Shown in pieces: positions 6,863-13,186 of a stretch of 13,365 nucleotides of DNA. Origin of the DNA: Verrucomicrobiales bacterium. GTDB lineage: Bacteria; Verrucomicrobiota; Verrucomicrobiia; Limisphaerales; UBA1100. Every line of letters begins with the position of its first letter. The first letter of the stretch is position 1. A program made the translations under genes and the position numbers. A model generated the notes under the pieces. The model was given only the letters and a program-made list of their open reading frames with translations. It was not told the origin of the DNA and ran no database searches. The stretch is taken from NCBI GenBank assembly GCA_002724615.1, contig PBPF01000180.1:1-13365 (forward strand), read 5' to 3'.

Positions 6863-7695
6863 CCGACCCGGCCACAGAGTTTGAAGAACGCGAGACCCTC
6901 GCCGAACAGGACGAGGCCACACCGCGTGCGCGAACCACTGTGCCCCGCCCCAAGGCGGCGCGGACTTACATTAAGACATCCCTCACAGAAGCCACGGAGG
7001 ATGATCTTCTCACAGGCTACGCGCCAATCATCAACCAGATGGTGCACCGGTTCGCGCCGCTAGTTCGAGTGGCCGTGGACGCGGACGATTTACGCAACAT
7101 CGCCTGCATGGCACTGCTGCAGGCGGCACACACGTACGACCCAACGCAAGGGGTGGCTTTTGAAATCTACGCGCGAATGCGCATTCGCGGGGCGATTCTG
7201 GACGAAATCCGTAAGCAACAGCCGCTCTCACGCACGGTCTACTCGCGGCGACGCGACTTGGAGCGCACAATCGAAGAACTGCGCATAGAGCTGAAGCGGC
7301 ACCCTTCGGAGGACGAGATTGCTGCCCGTCTTGGCACAAGCGTAGCACAGTACCAGCAACTTTTGGACACGCTGCGTCCGGTCATTTTCGTGCCCATACA
7401 CCAGATGCTGGAGGGCGACGATGAGTTTGGGGCAACCGGCCACATGGTAGAAGACCTAAACCAAGCCGACCCTTCGCAGTTAGCTGGCCAAAAGGAACTG
7501 CAAGAGATGATCCGGGATCGAATTCTGGAACTGCCGCCACAGCATAAGAAAGTTTTAACCTTGTTTTATTATGAAGGATTGCGCATGAAAGACATTGCCG
7601 AGTTGCTCGGGGTCAGTGAATCGCGAATCTGCCAGATCAACACGGAAGCAGTGCTGTCGTTGCGCTCGTATTTACATAAAAAGGAGAAGATTTAA
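6859..7695 (+). CDS. fliA: Flagellar RNA polymerase sigma-28 factor (FliA/WhiG family)
   Basis: FliA directs RNA polymerase to late flagellar promoters such as flagellin, and is normally held inactive by FlgM until the hook is complete. The 278 residues contain sigma region 2 (about 50-125: DADDLRNIACMALLQAAHTY, then FEIYARMRIRGAILDEIRKQ), region 3 (about 130-180: HPSEDEIAARLG) and region 4 with its helix-turn-helix (about 222-272: LPPQHKKVLTLFYYEGLRMK, then DIAELLGVSESRICQI). A charged, proline-containing N-terminal extension of about 40 residues is longer than in enterobacterial FliA (239 residues). The ATG overlaps the stop of the small membrane gene (ATGA) and is probably coupled. As part of a sigma-54-promoter unit, it would be made as an early or middle product. 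Confidence 0.96.
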   Translation: MTDPATEFEERETLAEQDEATPRARTTVPRPKAARTYIKTSLTEATEDDLLTGYAPIINQMVHRFAPLVRVAVDADDLRNIACMALLQAAHTYDPTQGVAFEIYARMRIRGAILDEIRKQQPLSRTVYSRRRDLERTIEELRIELKRHPSEDEIAARLGTSVAQYQQLLDTLRPVIFVPIHQMLEGDDEFGATGHMVEDLNQADPSQLAGQKELQEMIRDRILELPPQHKKVLTLFYYEGLRMKDIAELLGVSESRICQINTEAVLSLRSYLHKKEKI

Positions 7696-7711
7696 TCAAG
7701 GGAGGTAAACC

Positions 7712-8614
7712 ATGTTAGTGATTGTTGGATTTGTCCTGTTGTTCAGCTGCGTGCTGGTAGGCTTCGCGATGGCAGCCGGCGGTGGCCACGGTCTGGGCGA
7801 GATGCTCGGCAACATGAATTTCAAAGCAGCGCTTGGTCTAGTGCACGCCAACGAGTTCATTTCGCTGGGCGGCATGGTGTTCGGCAGCATGATCATCATG
7901 GCGCCGATCAAGGTTCTGAAAGGCGTGGTGGCGCAAGTGCTCGGCACGCTCAAAGGCGCGCCTTACAGCAAAGCGGATTATGAGGAGTTGATGAAATGCC
8001 TCTACGAACTATTCCAGCTGGGTCGCCGTGGCGGCATGATCGCGCTGGAAGAGCATGTGATGAACCCAGAGGGCAGCAGCTTGTTCTCCAAATATCCAAA
8101 GTTCCACGGGAACCACCACGCGGTGGAGTTCCTCTGCGACGCATTAGGGCCACTGGTCGACGGCCGTCTCAAGCCCGACCAGTTGCCGCCGCTGCTGGAC
8201 AAGCAGTTGCACACGATGGAAGAGGAACACCATGAGCCCATCATAGTAATGCAGAACGTAGGTGACGCGCTCCCTGCGTTTGGCATCGTGGCGGCAGTCT
8301 TGGGAATTATCGTGGTGATGATGTTCCGCTTGGGCGGCGACACAACACTGGTGGGCCAGGGCATCGCGACCGCGCTGGCAGGGACGTTTTTCGGAATTTT
8401 CGGATCCTACTGCGTCATTGCGCCGGTAAAAATCTGCTGTGAATTCAACGGTCACGCCGAGATTTTGTATATGAAATGCATCCGAGAGGCGGTTCTCAGC
8501 TTCGCCAATGGACTGCCGCCGCTGGTGGCTTGTGAAGTGGGACGGCGTGTACTGACCGAGGACGTGCGCCCCACGCGACAAGATTTGGAAACGTTGCTGA
8601 AGACATCCAGCTAA
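7712..8614 (+). CDS. motA: Flagellar stator protein MotA
   Basis: MotA forms the five-subunit ring of the ion-driven stator around MotB and pushes on FliG. The product has 300 residues. Four membrane segments are visible: residues 2-22, about 46-66 (EFISLGGMVFGSMIIMAPI), about 187-209 (LPAFGIVAAVLGIIVVMMF) and about 219-240 (ALAGTFFGIFGSYCVIAPV). The FliG-contacting charges are present with E. coli spacing: Arg105 and Glu113 correspond to Arg90 and Glu98. The two functional prolines are Pro188 and Pro238 (E. coli Pro173 and Pro222). AAGGGAGGT ends five bases before the ATG, the strongest ribosome-binding site in the window. It lies 16 bp after fliA and 31 bp before motB. Sequence alone does not say whether protons or sodium drive it. 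Confidence 0.97.
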   Translation: MLVIVGFVLLFSCVLVGFAMAAGGGHGLGEMLGNMNFKAALGLVHANEFISLGGMVFGSMIIMAPIKVLKGVVAQVLGTLKGAPYSKADYEELMKCLYELFQLGRRGGMIALEEHVMNPEGSSLFSKYPKFHGNHHAVEFLCDALGPLVDGRLKPDQLPPLLDKQLHTMEEEHHEPIIVMQNVGDALPAFGIVAAVLGIIVVMMFRLGGDTTLVGQGIATALAGTFFGIFGSYCVIAPVKICCEFNGHAEILYMKCIREAVLSFANGLPPLVACEVGRRVLTEDVRPTRQDLETLLKTSS

Positions 8615-8645
8615 ACCAACACTAAACGCAATCGAGGACTAAACC

Positions 8646-9374
8646 ATGGCAGGAGGAGGAGGAGCATGGAAAGTGGCCTACGCGGATCTTGTTACCGCGA
8701 TGATGGCCTTGTTCATGACGCTGTGGATTCTAGCGCAAGATGAAACGGTGAAGGGCGATGTACAGGCGTATTTCCAGACGCGCTTTGACGCAATCACTAT
8801 GGAAACGCCGGGCGTGATTCCCAATGAGTTCCTGCAACTCGTGCAATCGCGCAAGGACAACTTCGATGCATCTTCACCCATCCCACTGGAACACGTGCGG
8901 ATCATCAACGAGGACCTGAAAAAGGTCTATATCGACAACCCCAATGACATCGACCTGAACACCATGACTTTGGAGATGTCGGAGGAAGGCCTGTTGATCA
9001 CGATTCTGGACAACCCAGACCGACCGGTGTTTGAAGACGGCAAGGACGACCAACTGACCGAGCACGGTCGCAATGTGTTTACCACGGTGGCCCAGCTCAT
9101 TGCGCGGTACAAGGACACACAAGTAGAGATTGAGGGGCATACCGCCAAGGGATTTGTCTCAACGAACGACCTCGACAAATGGGAGGTCTCTACTGCGCGC
9201 GCCCACAAGGCAATGGAGTATCTGGTAAACAAGGGTGTACACGAATCTCAAGTCACCAAGGTTGCCGGCTATGGCGACACGCGCACATTAAAGAACCGGC
9301 CGAAGACAGCGTCGCAAAATAATCGTGTGAGTATTCGTGTGCGCGCCAAGCAAGAACTGCGGGAGGAAAGCTGA
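8646..9374 (+). CDS. motB: Flagellar stator protein MotB (OmpA-type C-terminal domain)
   Basis: MotB anchors the stator to peptidoglycan and carries the ion-binding aspartate. The product has 242 residues with a very short cytoplasmic start (MAGGGGAW). The single membrane segment at residues 11-30 contains Asp14 in YADLVTAMMALFM, equivalent to E. coli Asp32. The OmpA-like domain covers about residues 120-238 (VEIEGHTAKGF, then KWEVSTARAHKAMEYLV, then NNRVSIRV). Two peptidoglycan-contact positions differ from the usual pattern: Asp of GHTD is Ala167, and Asn of the NxxLSxxRA motif is Lys178; Arg185 is kept. GAGGA at 8634-8638 is seven bases from the ATG. It follows motA by 31 bp and is followed within 4 bp by an unknown gene. 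Confidence 0.95.
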   Translation: MAGGGGAWKVAYADLVTAMMALFMTLWILAQDETVKGDVQAYFQTRFDAITMETPGVIPNEFLQLVQSRKDNFDASSPIPLEHVRIINEDLKKVYIDNPNDIDLNTMTLEMSEEGLLITILDNPDRPVFEDGKDDQLTEHGRNVFTTVAQLIARYKDTQVEIEGHTAKGFVSTNDLDKWEVSTARAHKAMEYLVNKGVHESQVTKVAGYGDTRTLKNRPKTASQNNRVSIRVRAKQELREES

Positions 9375-9378
9375 GATC

Positions 9379-9816
9379 ATGGCCAAGGAGTTTAAGCCAT
9401 TCGGTGGAGAACTGGCGGAAGAAAAACCTGCGCCACAATTTGTCCGCCACGGCTCCGACTCCGTTGAAGACCCCGGCCAACCCGAAGCACCCTCCCCTGC
9501 CCCAATTGTGCCCGCCGAGACCAACGACTTGGCCAGCCAACTGCGCGCAATTTTGCAGGATCAACTGGGCGCGAATCTGGCTGAGGATACGCTGAAAAAC
9601 GTGGTTCAATCAATCGAGCAAACCATCAGTTCCACTCCATCACGCTTGGCTCTGCCTGACTTGAGGCTGCAGGATACGCCTGAACCTACCACCGAAGGCG
9701 AGTCGACGCCCCGTGAAAAACCCGAAATTTCTGTGCAAAAAGAGGAAAACCGTGTCAATCGCATCCAAGTCAACTGCACCTGCGGCGAAACCATGGTGAT
9801 GGACGTCCTTTATTAG
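9379..9816 (+). CDS. Conserved-looking protein with C-terminal Cys-x-Cys motif, unknown function
   Basis: A 145-residue soluble protein immediately after motB (4-bp gap). I do not recognise the family. Residues 1-50 are proline- and acid-rich and probably disordered. Residues about 52-85 look helical (SQLRAILQDQLGANLAEDTL). Another low-complexity stretch follows. The protein ends in RIQVNCTCGETMVMDVLY, whose CxCG motif resembles half of a zinc or metal site and could bind metal as a dimer. The ATG at 9379 follows GGGAGGA at 9361-9367, about 11-12 bases away, which is slightly long. The same frame is open from 9337, but those codons lie inside motB. It is the last gene before the fliD promoter. 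A stator or export accessory role is a guess from position only. Confidence 0.8.
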   Translation: MAKEFKPFGGELAEEKPAPQFVRHGSDSVEDPGQPEAPSPAPIVPAETNDLASQLRAILQDQLGANLAEDTLKNVVQSIEQTISSTPSRLALPDLRLQDTPEPTTEGESTPREKPEISVQKEENRVNRIQVNCTCGETMVMDVLY

Positions 9817-9845
9817 TAGACCTATTCCCGTACTTTTCTGCCCAT

Positions 9846-9861
9846 TGGCACCCCAATTGCT
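9846..9861 (+). promoter_or_regulatory. Sigma-54 (-24/-12) promoter of fliD
   Basis: TGGCACCCCAATTGCT matches TGGCACG-N4-TTGCW at every position except the seventh. With C9860 as -12, +1 is about 9872, giving a 37-nt leader whose first bases form a perfect stem-loop. It lies in the 92-bp gap after the CxC-protein gene; no terminator is seen in that gap, so read-through from motB is also possible. Confidence 0.85.
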
Positions 9862-9872
9862 GTGTATTCGTG

Positions 9873-9892
9873 GGAGAAGTGTGCACTTCTCC
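9873..9892 (+). promoter_or_regulatory. Stem-loop at the predicted 5' end of the fliD mRNA
   Basis: GGAGAAGT and ACTTCTCC pair over 8 bp around a GTGC loop. The structure begins within a base of the predicted sigma-54 start site and ends 16 bases before the fliD ATG. It lacks a T-run, so it is not an intrinsic terminator. A 5'-terminal hairpin can protect an mRNA from degradation or serve as a protein-binding site. The GGAG in its left arm would be masked when folded, and no other Shine-Dalgarno sequence precedes fliD. Confidence 0.65.
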
Positions 9893-9908
9893 TGCCGATT
9901 AACAAGTT

Positions 9909-11888
9909 ATGGATCTGAACGTTGCAGGACTGGCATCCGGTTTTGACTGGAAGACCATGGTCGATCAGCTCGCTGACATCGAGCGCAGCCAGCAGCGTCG
10001 TCTTCGGATGGACCAGAGTTCCTATAACATGAAGAAAGGTCTTCTGGGAAGCATCGGCAATTTGCTCGAAACACTCGAAAACAAGGCGGAGGCTTTGGCC
10101 AAGGCGGACCTGTTCGATGCACGCACAGTCACGTCGTCTGAGAATCATCTTGCCGCCACGGCATCCACAGGTACGGCCAGTGGAGATTACCGTTTTAAGA
10201 TTTACCAGATGGCTACTGCCGCCAAACAACAAGGAACGGCGGATATTGGTAAAAGCCTTACCACCACAAATTCGCTAGCCACCGCCGGCTTCAGTATCGC
10301 CATCACAGCTGGTACTTTTACGGTCGACGGCACGCAAATCACCATCGCCACGACCGATACTGTTGATGCCGTTGTCTCTAGGATCACCAACGATGTAGCC
10401 AATGTCACCGCCAGCTACGACAGTAACAACGACAAGATTACACTGACAAAGTCCAGCGGCACATTGGTCCTGGGTGCCTCGACCGACACCAGCAACTTTC
10501 TGCAAGCGACGCACCTATCCAACAATGGAATGAGCAGTATAACTAGCACCAATAAGCTGGGTGGTATCAATTTGCAGCACACGGCGAATGAGGCAAATTT
10601 CCAGACTTCCGGCACCGCCGCGTCCGGCAGTTTCACGATCAACGGGGTAAGTATCAGTTATACTTCCACCCAGACCATTGCCGACATTCTCTCGTCCATC
10701 AACAGCAGCAGTGCTGGCGTGTTTGCCAATTACGACGCAGTTAACGACAGGTTCACGCTTTCCAACAAAACCGACGGAGACATGGGCATCACCCTCTCGG
10801 ATGTCTCGGGCAGTTTCCTGACTAACAGCGGCATCCTAGGCGGCAGTCTCACACGAGGCAAAAACCTAATTTATAAACTCAATGATGGCACCGCAGTGCT
10901 CAATCAGGGCAACAGCATTACCGAGGCCAGCACCGGAATCGCCGGCCTAACGGTGAAACCCTCGAAAGGGAGTGGTGCAAGCCAGATGAGCAGCATAGAC
11001 GTGAACAACGACATCGTCACCACATCGGCCAGCCACAATTACAAGACTGGCGAGGCCATCACCGTGTTTACCCCGGGCACAATTCCGGGCGGGCTGACGG
11101 CCAATACCACGACTTACTACGTGCGCGTTACCGGCAGCAACACCTTTTCGTTACACTCCACCGAAAGCGACGCCAACAACAACACAAGCAAGGTCAACCT
11201 GACGAGTAGCGGCTCAGGCGACGTCTATTTTTTAGGTTCCTCTCCAACCGCCGCCACCGTAACCATTGCAAAAGACTCCAATAAAATCAAAACTGCGGTA
11301 TCCTCTTTTGTCGATGCCTATAACCGTGTACAGGAAACCATTGGAAACCAGGTAAAGATTGATACTGCTGCCGATGGAAAGGTGACTGCAGGCCAGCTTT
11401 CAGACGAACGACTTGTGGCTGAAATTGCCGCCGGTCTCCGCCAAAAAGTTATGGGCGACGTTGACAGCAACCAAATCACCGGCACCATTCGAAGGCTTGA
11501 ATCAATTGGCTACAAATCCAACGGTTACGACAACACCATTACCCTTTCAAATTCAGCCGCGCTTGACGATGCTATCCGTGAAAAAATAGGGGATTTAAAA
11601 ACATTCTTCACCAAGACAGATTATGGCTATGGTGACGTGGTCGACAATTATATCGAGACGTTGATTGGTGAATCGCAGGAATCTGGATCTCTGGTGGATC
11701 GCCGTGACAACCTCACCAAGCAGGCTGATAACATAGATGACCAGATAGAACGCATGGAACGCACGGTCCAGTCCAATCGCCAAAAGATGATTGATGCTTT
11801 TGTGAACATGGAGAAGGCGCAAGCTAAGATTAATCAGCAGATGCAGTTTATCATGGCCCGTTTCGCTAATAACAACTCAGGCAATTAA
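9909..11888 (+). CDS. fliD: Flagellar filament cap protein FliD
   Basis: FliD (HAP2) forms the cap at the filament tip under which flagellin folds. The product has 659 residues, longer than the usual 450-550. The N-terminal FliD signature is at residues 1-60 (MDLNVAGLASGFDWKTMVDQ) with heptad-like helices. Two tandem hook-IN-type segments lie at about residues 115-195 and 235-305 (FTVDGTQITIATTDTVDAVV; FTINGVSISYTSTQTIADIL). The conserved return segment is ATVTIAKDSNKIKTAVSSFV at about residues 448-470. The C-terminal coiled coil is at about residues 595-650. An extra module of about 85 residues interrupts the loop between GLTVKPSKGSG and ATVTIAKD. ATG 9909 has no Shine-Dalgarno sequence but fits the family start exactly. 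It is followed 2 bp later by a lipoprotein gene. Confidence 0.95.
   Translation: MDLNVAGLASGFDWKTMVDQLADIERSQQRRLRMDQSSYNMKKGLLGSIGNLLETLENKAEALAKADLFDARTVTSSENHLAATASTGTASGDYRFKIYQMATAAKQQGTADIGKSLTTTNSLATAGFSIAITAGTFTVDGTQITIATTDTVDAVVSRITNDVANVTASYDSNNDKITLTKSSGTLVLGASTDTSNFLQATHLSNNGMSSITSTNKLGGINLQHTANEANFQTSGTAASGSFTINGVSISYTSTQTIADILSSINSSSAGVFANYDAVNDRFTLSNKTDGDMGITLSDVSGSFLTNSGILGGSLTRGKNLIYKLNDGTAVLNQGNSITEASTGIAGLTVKPSKGSGASQMSSIDVNNDIVTTSASHNYKTGEAITVFTPGTIPGGLTANTTTYYVRVTGSNTFSLHSTESDANNNTSKVNLTSSGSGDVYFLGSSPTAATVTIAKDSNKIKTAVSSFVDAYNRVQETIGNQVKIDTAADGKVTAGQLSDERLVAEIAAGLRQKVMGDVDSNQITGTIRRLESIGYKSNGYDNTITLSNSAALDDAIREKIGDLKTFFTKTDYGYGDVVDNYIETLIGESQESGSLVDRRDNLTKQADNIDDQIERMERTVQSNRQKMIDAFVNMEKAQAKINQQMQFIMARFANNNSGN
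10989..11243 (+). other. Phage-tail-like inserted domain within FliD
   Basis: Residues about 361-445 of FliD read like a module common in phage tail and other surface proteins: HNYKTGEAITVF, then PGGLTANTTTYYVRV, then NTFSLHSTESDA. It sits exactly where ordinary FliD passes from the GLTV strand to the ATVTIAKD strand, so it is best read as an insertion in an exposed outer domain rather than part of the core. Family assignment is from motif memory, not a search. Confidence 0.6.
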
Positions 11889-11890
11889 AA

Positions 11891-12706
11891 ATGAAATTCC
11901 CTTACTGCACCTCAACCCTGCCCCGTCGACTTCGACTTTACATAAAGCGCGCGCGCGACTGGATGGATGGCAACTTTCCACCTGCGCCCGCAAGTTTAGC
12001 CGCCGCGTTGCTGCTAGGCAGTGGATGCACTGCAATCAAGGAAAGTTGGGATGGCTCCGTTCGCGGACCGTTCCACGAAATTCACAATTACTACAGTGCC
12101 GACAACGACTGGCAGGACAACATTCAGGTGGTGGCGGTGATGCCGCTGGTGCCCGGGCGCGGGGACGAGTGGTCAGTGCAAGGCGTAGAGCACATGCAAC
12201 CGGTACTCACTGAGGAGTTGACCCGCTGCAACCAATTCGAAGCCATCACAATCACTCCGCGCCGGTTGCGAGCACTGACGGGAATCAAGCAGGTGCGACC
12301 GCTTGCCAAGCTGCCCAACAAATTTCAAGAAATCATCCAGCACCTCGACAAGGAGAAAGGCACACGCAAGGTTGTGGATGCCATTCTCTTTTGTGAACTT
12401 TCCAGCTATCGCCCCTATCCACCCTTGGCGATGGGCTGGAAACTGCACTTGTTCGATCTCGAAACGCAGCAACTCGTCTGGGCGTTTGATGAGGTCTTCG
12501 ACGTCGGCGATCCGCGGCTGGTTAACAGCCTGAGACGTCATATACGCGACTACCGGCTAACTACTCTCGATAATTTCCGGGAAATCATGATAATCGATTC
12601 TCCGCGCTCACTTGCCCGCTATTCCCTCAGCACCGCCTTGGAAACGATGAGAAAAAAAAATACTAAAGAAGTTAAAGAAACCGCCGATACTACGAGTAGT
12701 CAGTAA
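11891..12706 (+). CDS. Probable outer-membrane lipoprotein, CsgG/FlgT-like, linked to fliD
   Basis: A 271-residue product starting two bases after the fliD stop. An arginine-rich N-terminus (RRLRLYIKRARDW) precedes a hydrophobic segment and candidate lipobox (LAAALLLGSGC, Cys at about residue 46). The box is imperfect (Gly at -3), and the n-region is long; an ATG at 11963 would shorten it but drop the positive charges. The mature part resembles the alpha/beta fold of CsgG/TolB-N-type envelope lipoproteins: a strand IQVVAVMPLVPG, a helix with LTEELTRCNQF, then EAITITPRRLRAL, and later DAILFCELSSYRPYPPLAMG. The C-terminus is Lys/Thr/Ser-rich. The family is only suggested, but its position suggests a flagellar outer-membrane ring or basal-disk component, compare FlgT or FlgP. 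Confidence 0.8.
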   Translation: MKFPYCTSTLPRRLRLYIKRARDWMDGNFPPAPASLAAALLLGSGCTAIKESWDGSVRGPFHEIHNYYSADNDWQDNIQVVAVMPLVPGRGDEWSVQGVEHMQPVLTEELTRCNQFEAITITPRRLRALTGIKQVRPLAKLPNKFQEIIQHLDKEKGTRKVVDAILFCELSSYRPYPPLAMGWKLHLFDLETQQLVWAFDEVFDVGDPRLVNSLRRHIRDYRLTTLDNFREIMIIDSPRSLARYSLSTALETMRKKNTKEVKETADTTSSQ

Positions 12707-12745
12707 AGGCAGGAATACGACCTGAAAAACAGACCGCCAAAGGAC

Positions 12746-12761
12746 TGGCACTGGGAAAGCA
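12746..12761 (+). promoter_or_regulatory. Weak sigma-54-like promoter before the FlgM-like gene
   Basis: TGGCACTGGGAAAGCA has a perfect -24 box and the essential GC at correct spacing, but AA replaces TT in the -12 box and position 7 also differs (13 of 16). Predicted +1 is about 12772. An AT-stem hairpin (A6 at 12783-12788, GGTG loop, T6 at 12793-12798) lies in the leader just before AGGA at 12802-12805. Confidence 0.45.
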
Positions 12762-12812
12762 TAAAAAGACTTGATATAAGCAAAAAAAGGTGTTTTTTAG
12801 CAGGAAACAGGC

Positions 12813-13106
12813 ATGAAGGAAGTCAGCCTAAATTCGTCAAGCCAAGCTCAGGGGCCGCAGCGCATGTCGCAGGCTCAGGCGCAAAAGCGTGGCGAGGTGA
12901 ACTTCGTGGCCCCTACCGACTCGGTGGAGGCCAACCTGTCCCGCACCCCTGATTTCAGTCAGGTGGAACAAGATACCGAGGCCCGTTTCGACATGCTCAA
13001 GGCAAAACTCCAAAAGGAAGTCCTTAAAGACTCTTATCCCCCGCTGGAGACCATCAATGCCTTGTCCAAGATGCTGGCTGTGCCCGAGAGCGAAGAACCC
13101 AAGTAG
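12813..13106 (+). CDS. Small protein, possible divergent anti-sigma-28 factor FlgM
   Basis: A 97-residue polar protein with a disordered Gln/Ser-rich N-terminal half and a C-terminal helical region at about residues 50-90 (TEARFDMLKAKLQKEVLKDS, then YPPLETINALSKMLAV). This resembles the FlgM sigma-binding pattern of a lysine-containing helix, a Y-P/x-V-D-like turn and a final helix ending in a hydrophobic residue pair. Length (FlgM is usually 75-110), lack of an export signal, and location between fliD and fliS in a cluster encoding FliA agree. The match is weak, and it could instead be another small flagellar chaperone. AGGA at 12802-12805 is seven bases from the ATG. It may have its own sigma-54-like promoter. 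Confidence 0.75.
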   Translation: MKEVSLNSSSQAQGPQRMSQAQAQKRGEVNFVAPTDSVEANLSRTPDFSQVEQDTEARFDMLKAKLQKEVLKDSYPPLETINALSKMLAVPESEEPK

Positions 13107-13156
13107 TTCTTACATAAGGGCATCTTGTCTCCGGACTTTCCCGTTTGTTGCCTCCG

Positions 13157-13172
13157 CGGCATGGATTTTGCT
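13157..13172 (+). promoter_or_regulatory. Sigma-54 (-24/-12) promoter of fliS
   Basis: CGGCATGGATTTTGCT matches TGGCACG-N4-TTGCW at 14 of 16 positions, with the essential GG and GC pairs and their spacing intact. With C13171 as -12, +1 is about 13183, only four bases before the fliS ATG at 13187, again giving a nearly leaderless message. Confidence 0.65.
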
Positions 13173-13186
13173 GTGAGAAATCGCCA

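Noticed and set aside
7332..7347. TGGCAC-N5-TAGCA match inside fliA
   Set aside because: It lies in the middle of a conserved sigma-factor coding region with no unit starting after it. The -12 box is imperfect and it is probably chance.
8652..8667. Strong GGAGGAGGAGGA run followed by an out-of-frame ATG in motB
   Set aside because: The run encodes the Gly4 stretch typical of this MotB type. The out-of-frame reading has only about 25 codons and no recognisable product.
9875..9901. Sigma-28-like promoter before fliD (GCCGATTA at 9894-9901)
   Set aside because: The -10 box is good, but the -35 position reads AGAAGTGT with only a partial match. It falls inside the hairpin and would start the message almost at the ATG. 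The sigma-54 site at 9846-9861 is far better.
9817..9908. Intrinsic terminator after the motB-linked gene
   Set aside because: The only strong stem (9873-9892) has no following T-run and lies at the predicted fliD transcript start instead.
12651..12660. Run of nine A residues near the end of the lipoprotein gene as a possible slippage site
   Set aside because: It encodes Lys-Lys in a Lys-rich tail. The reading frame is intact, and no downstream structure or alternative product is evident.
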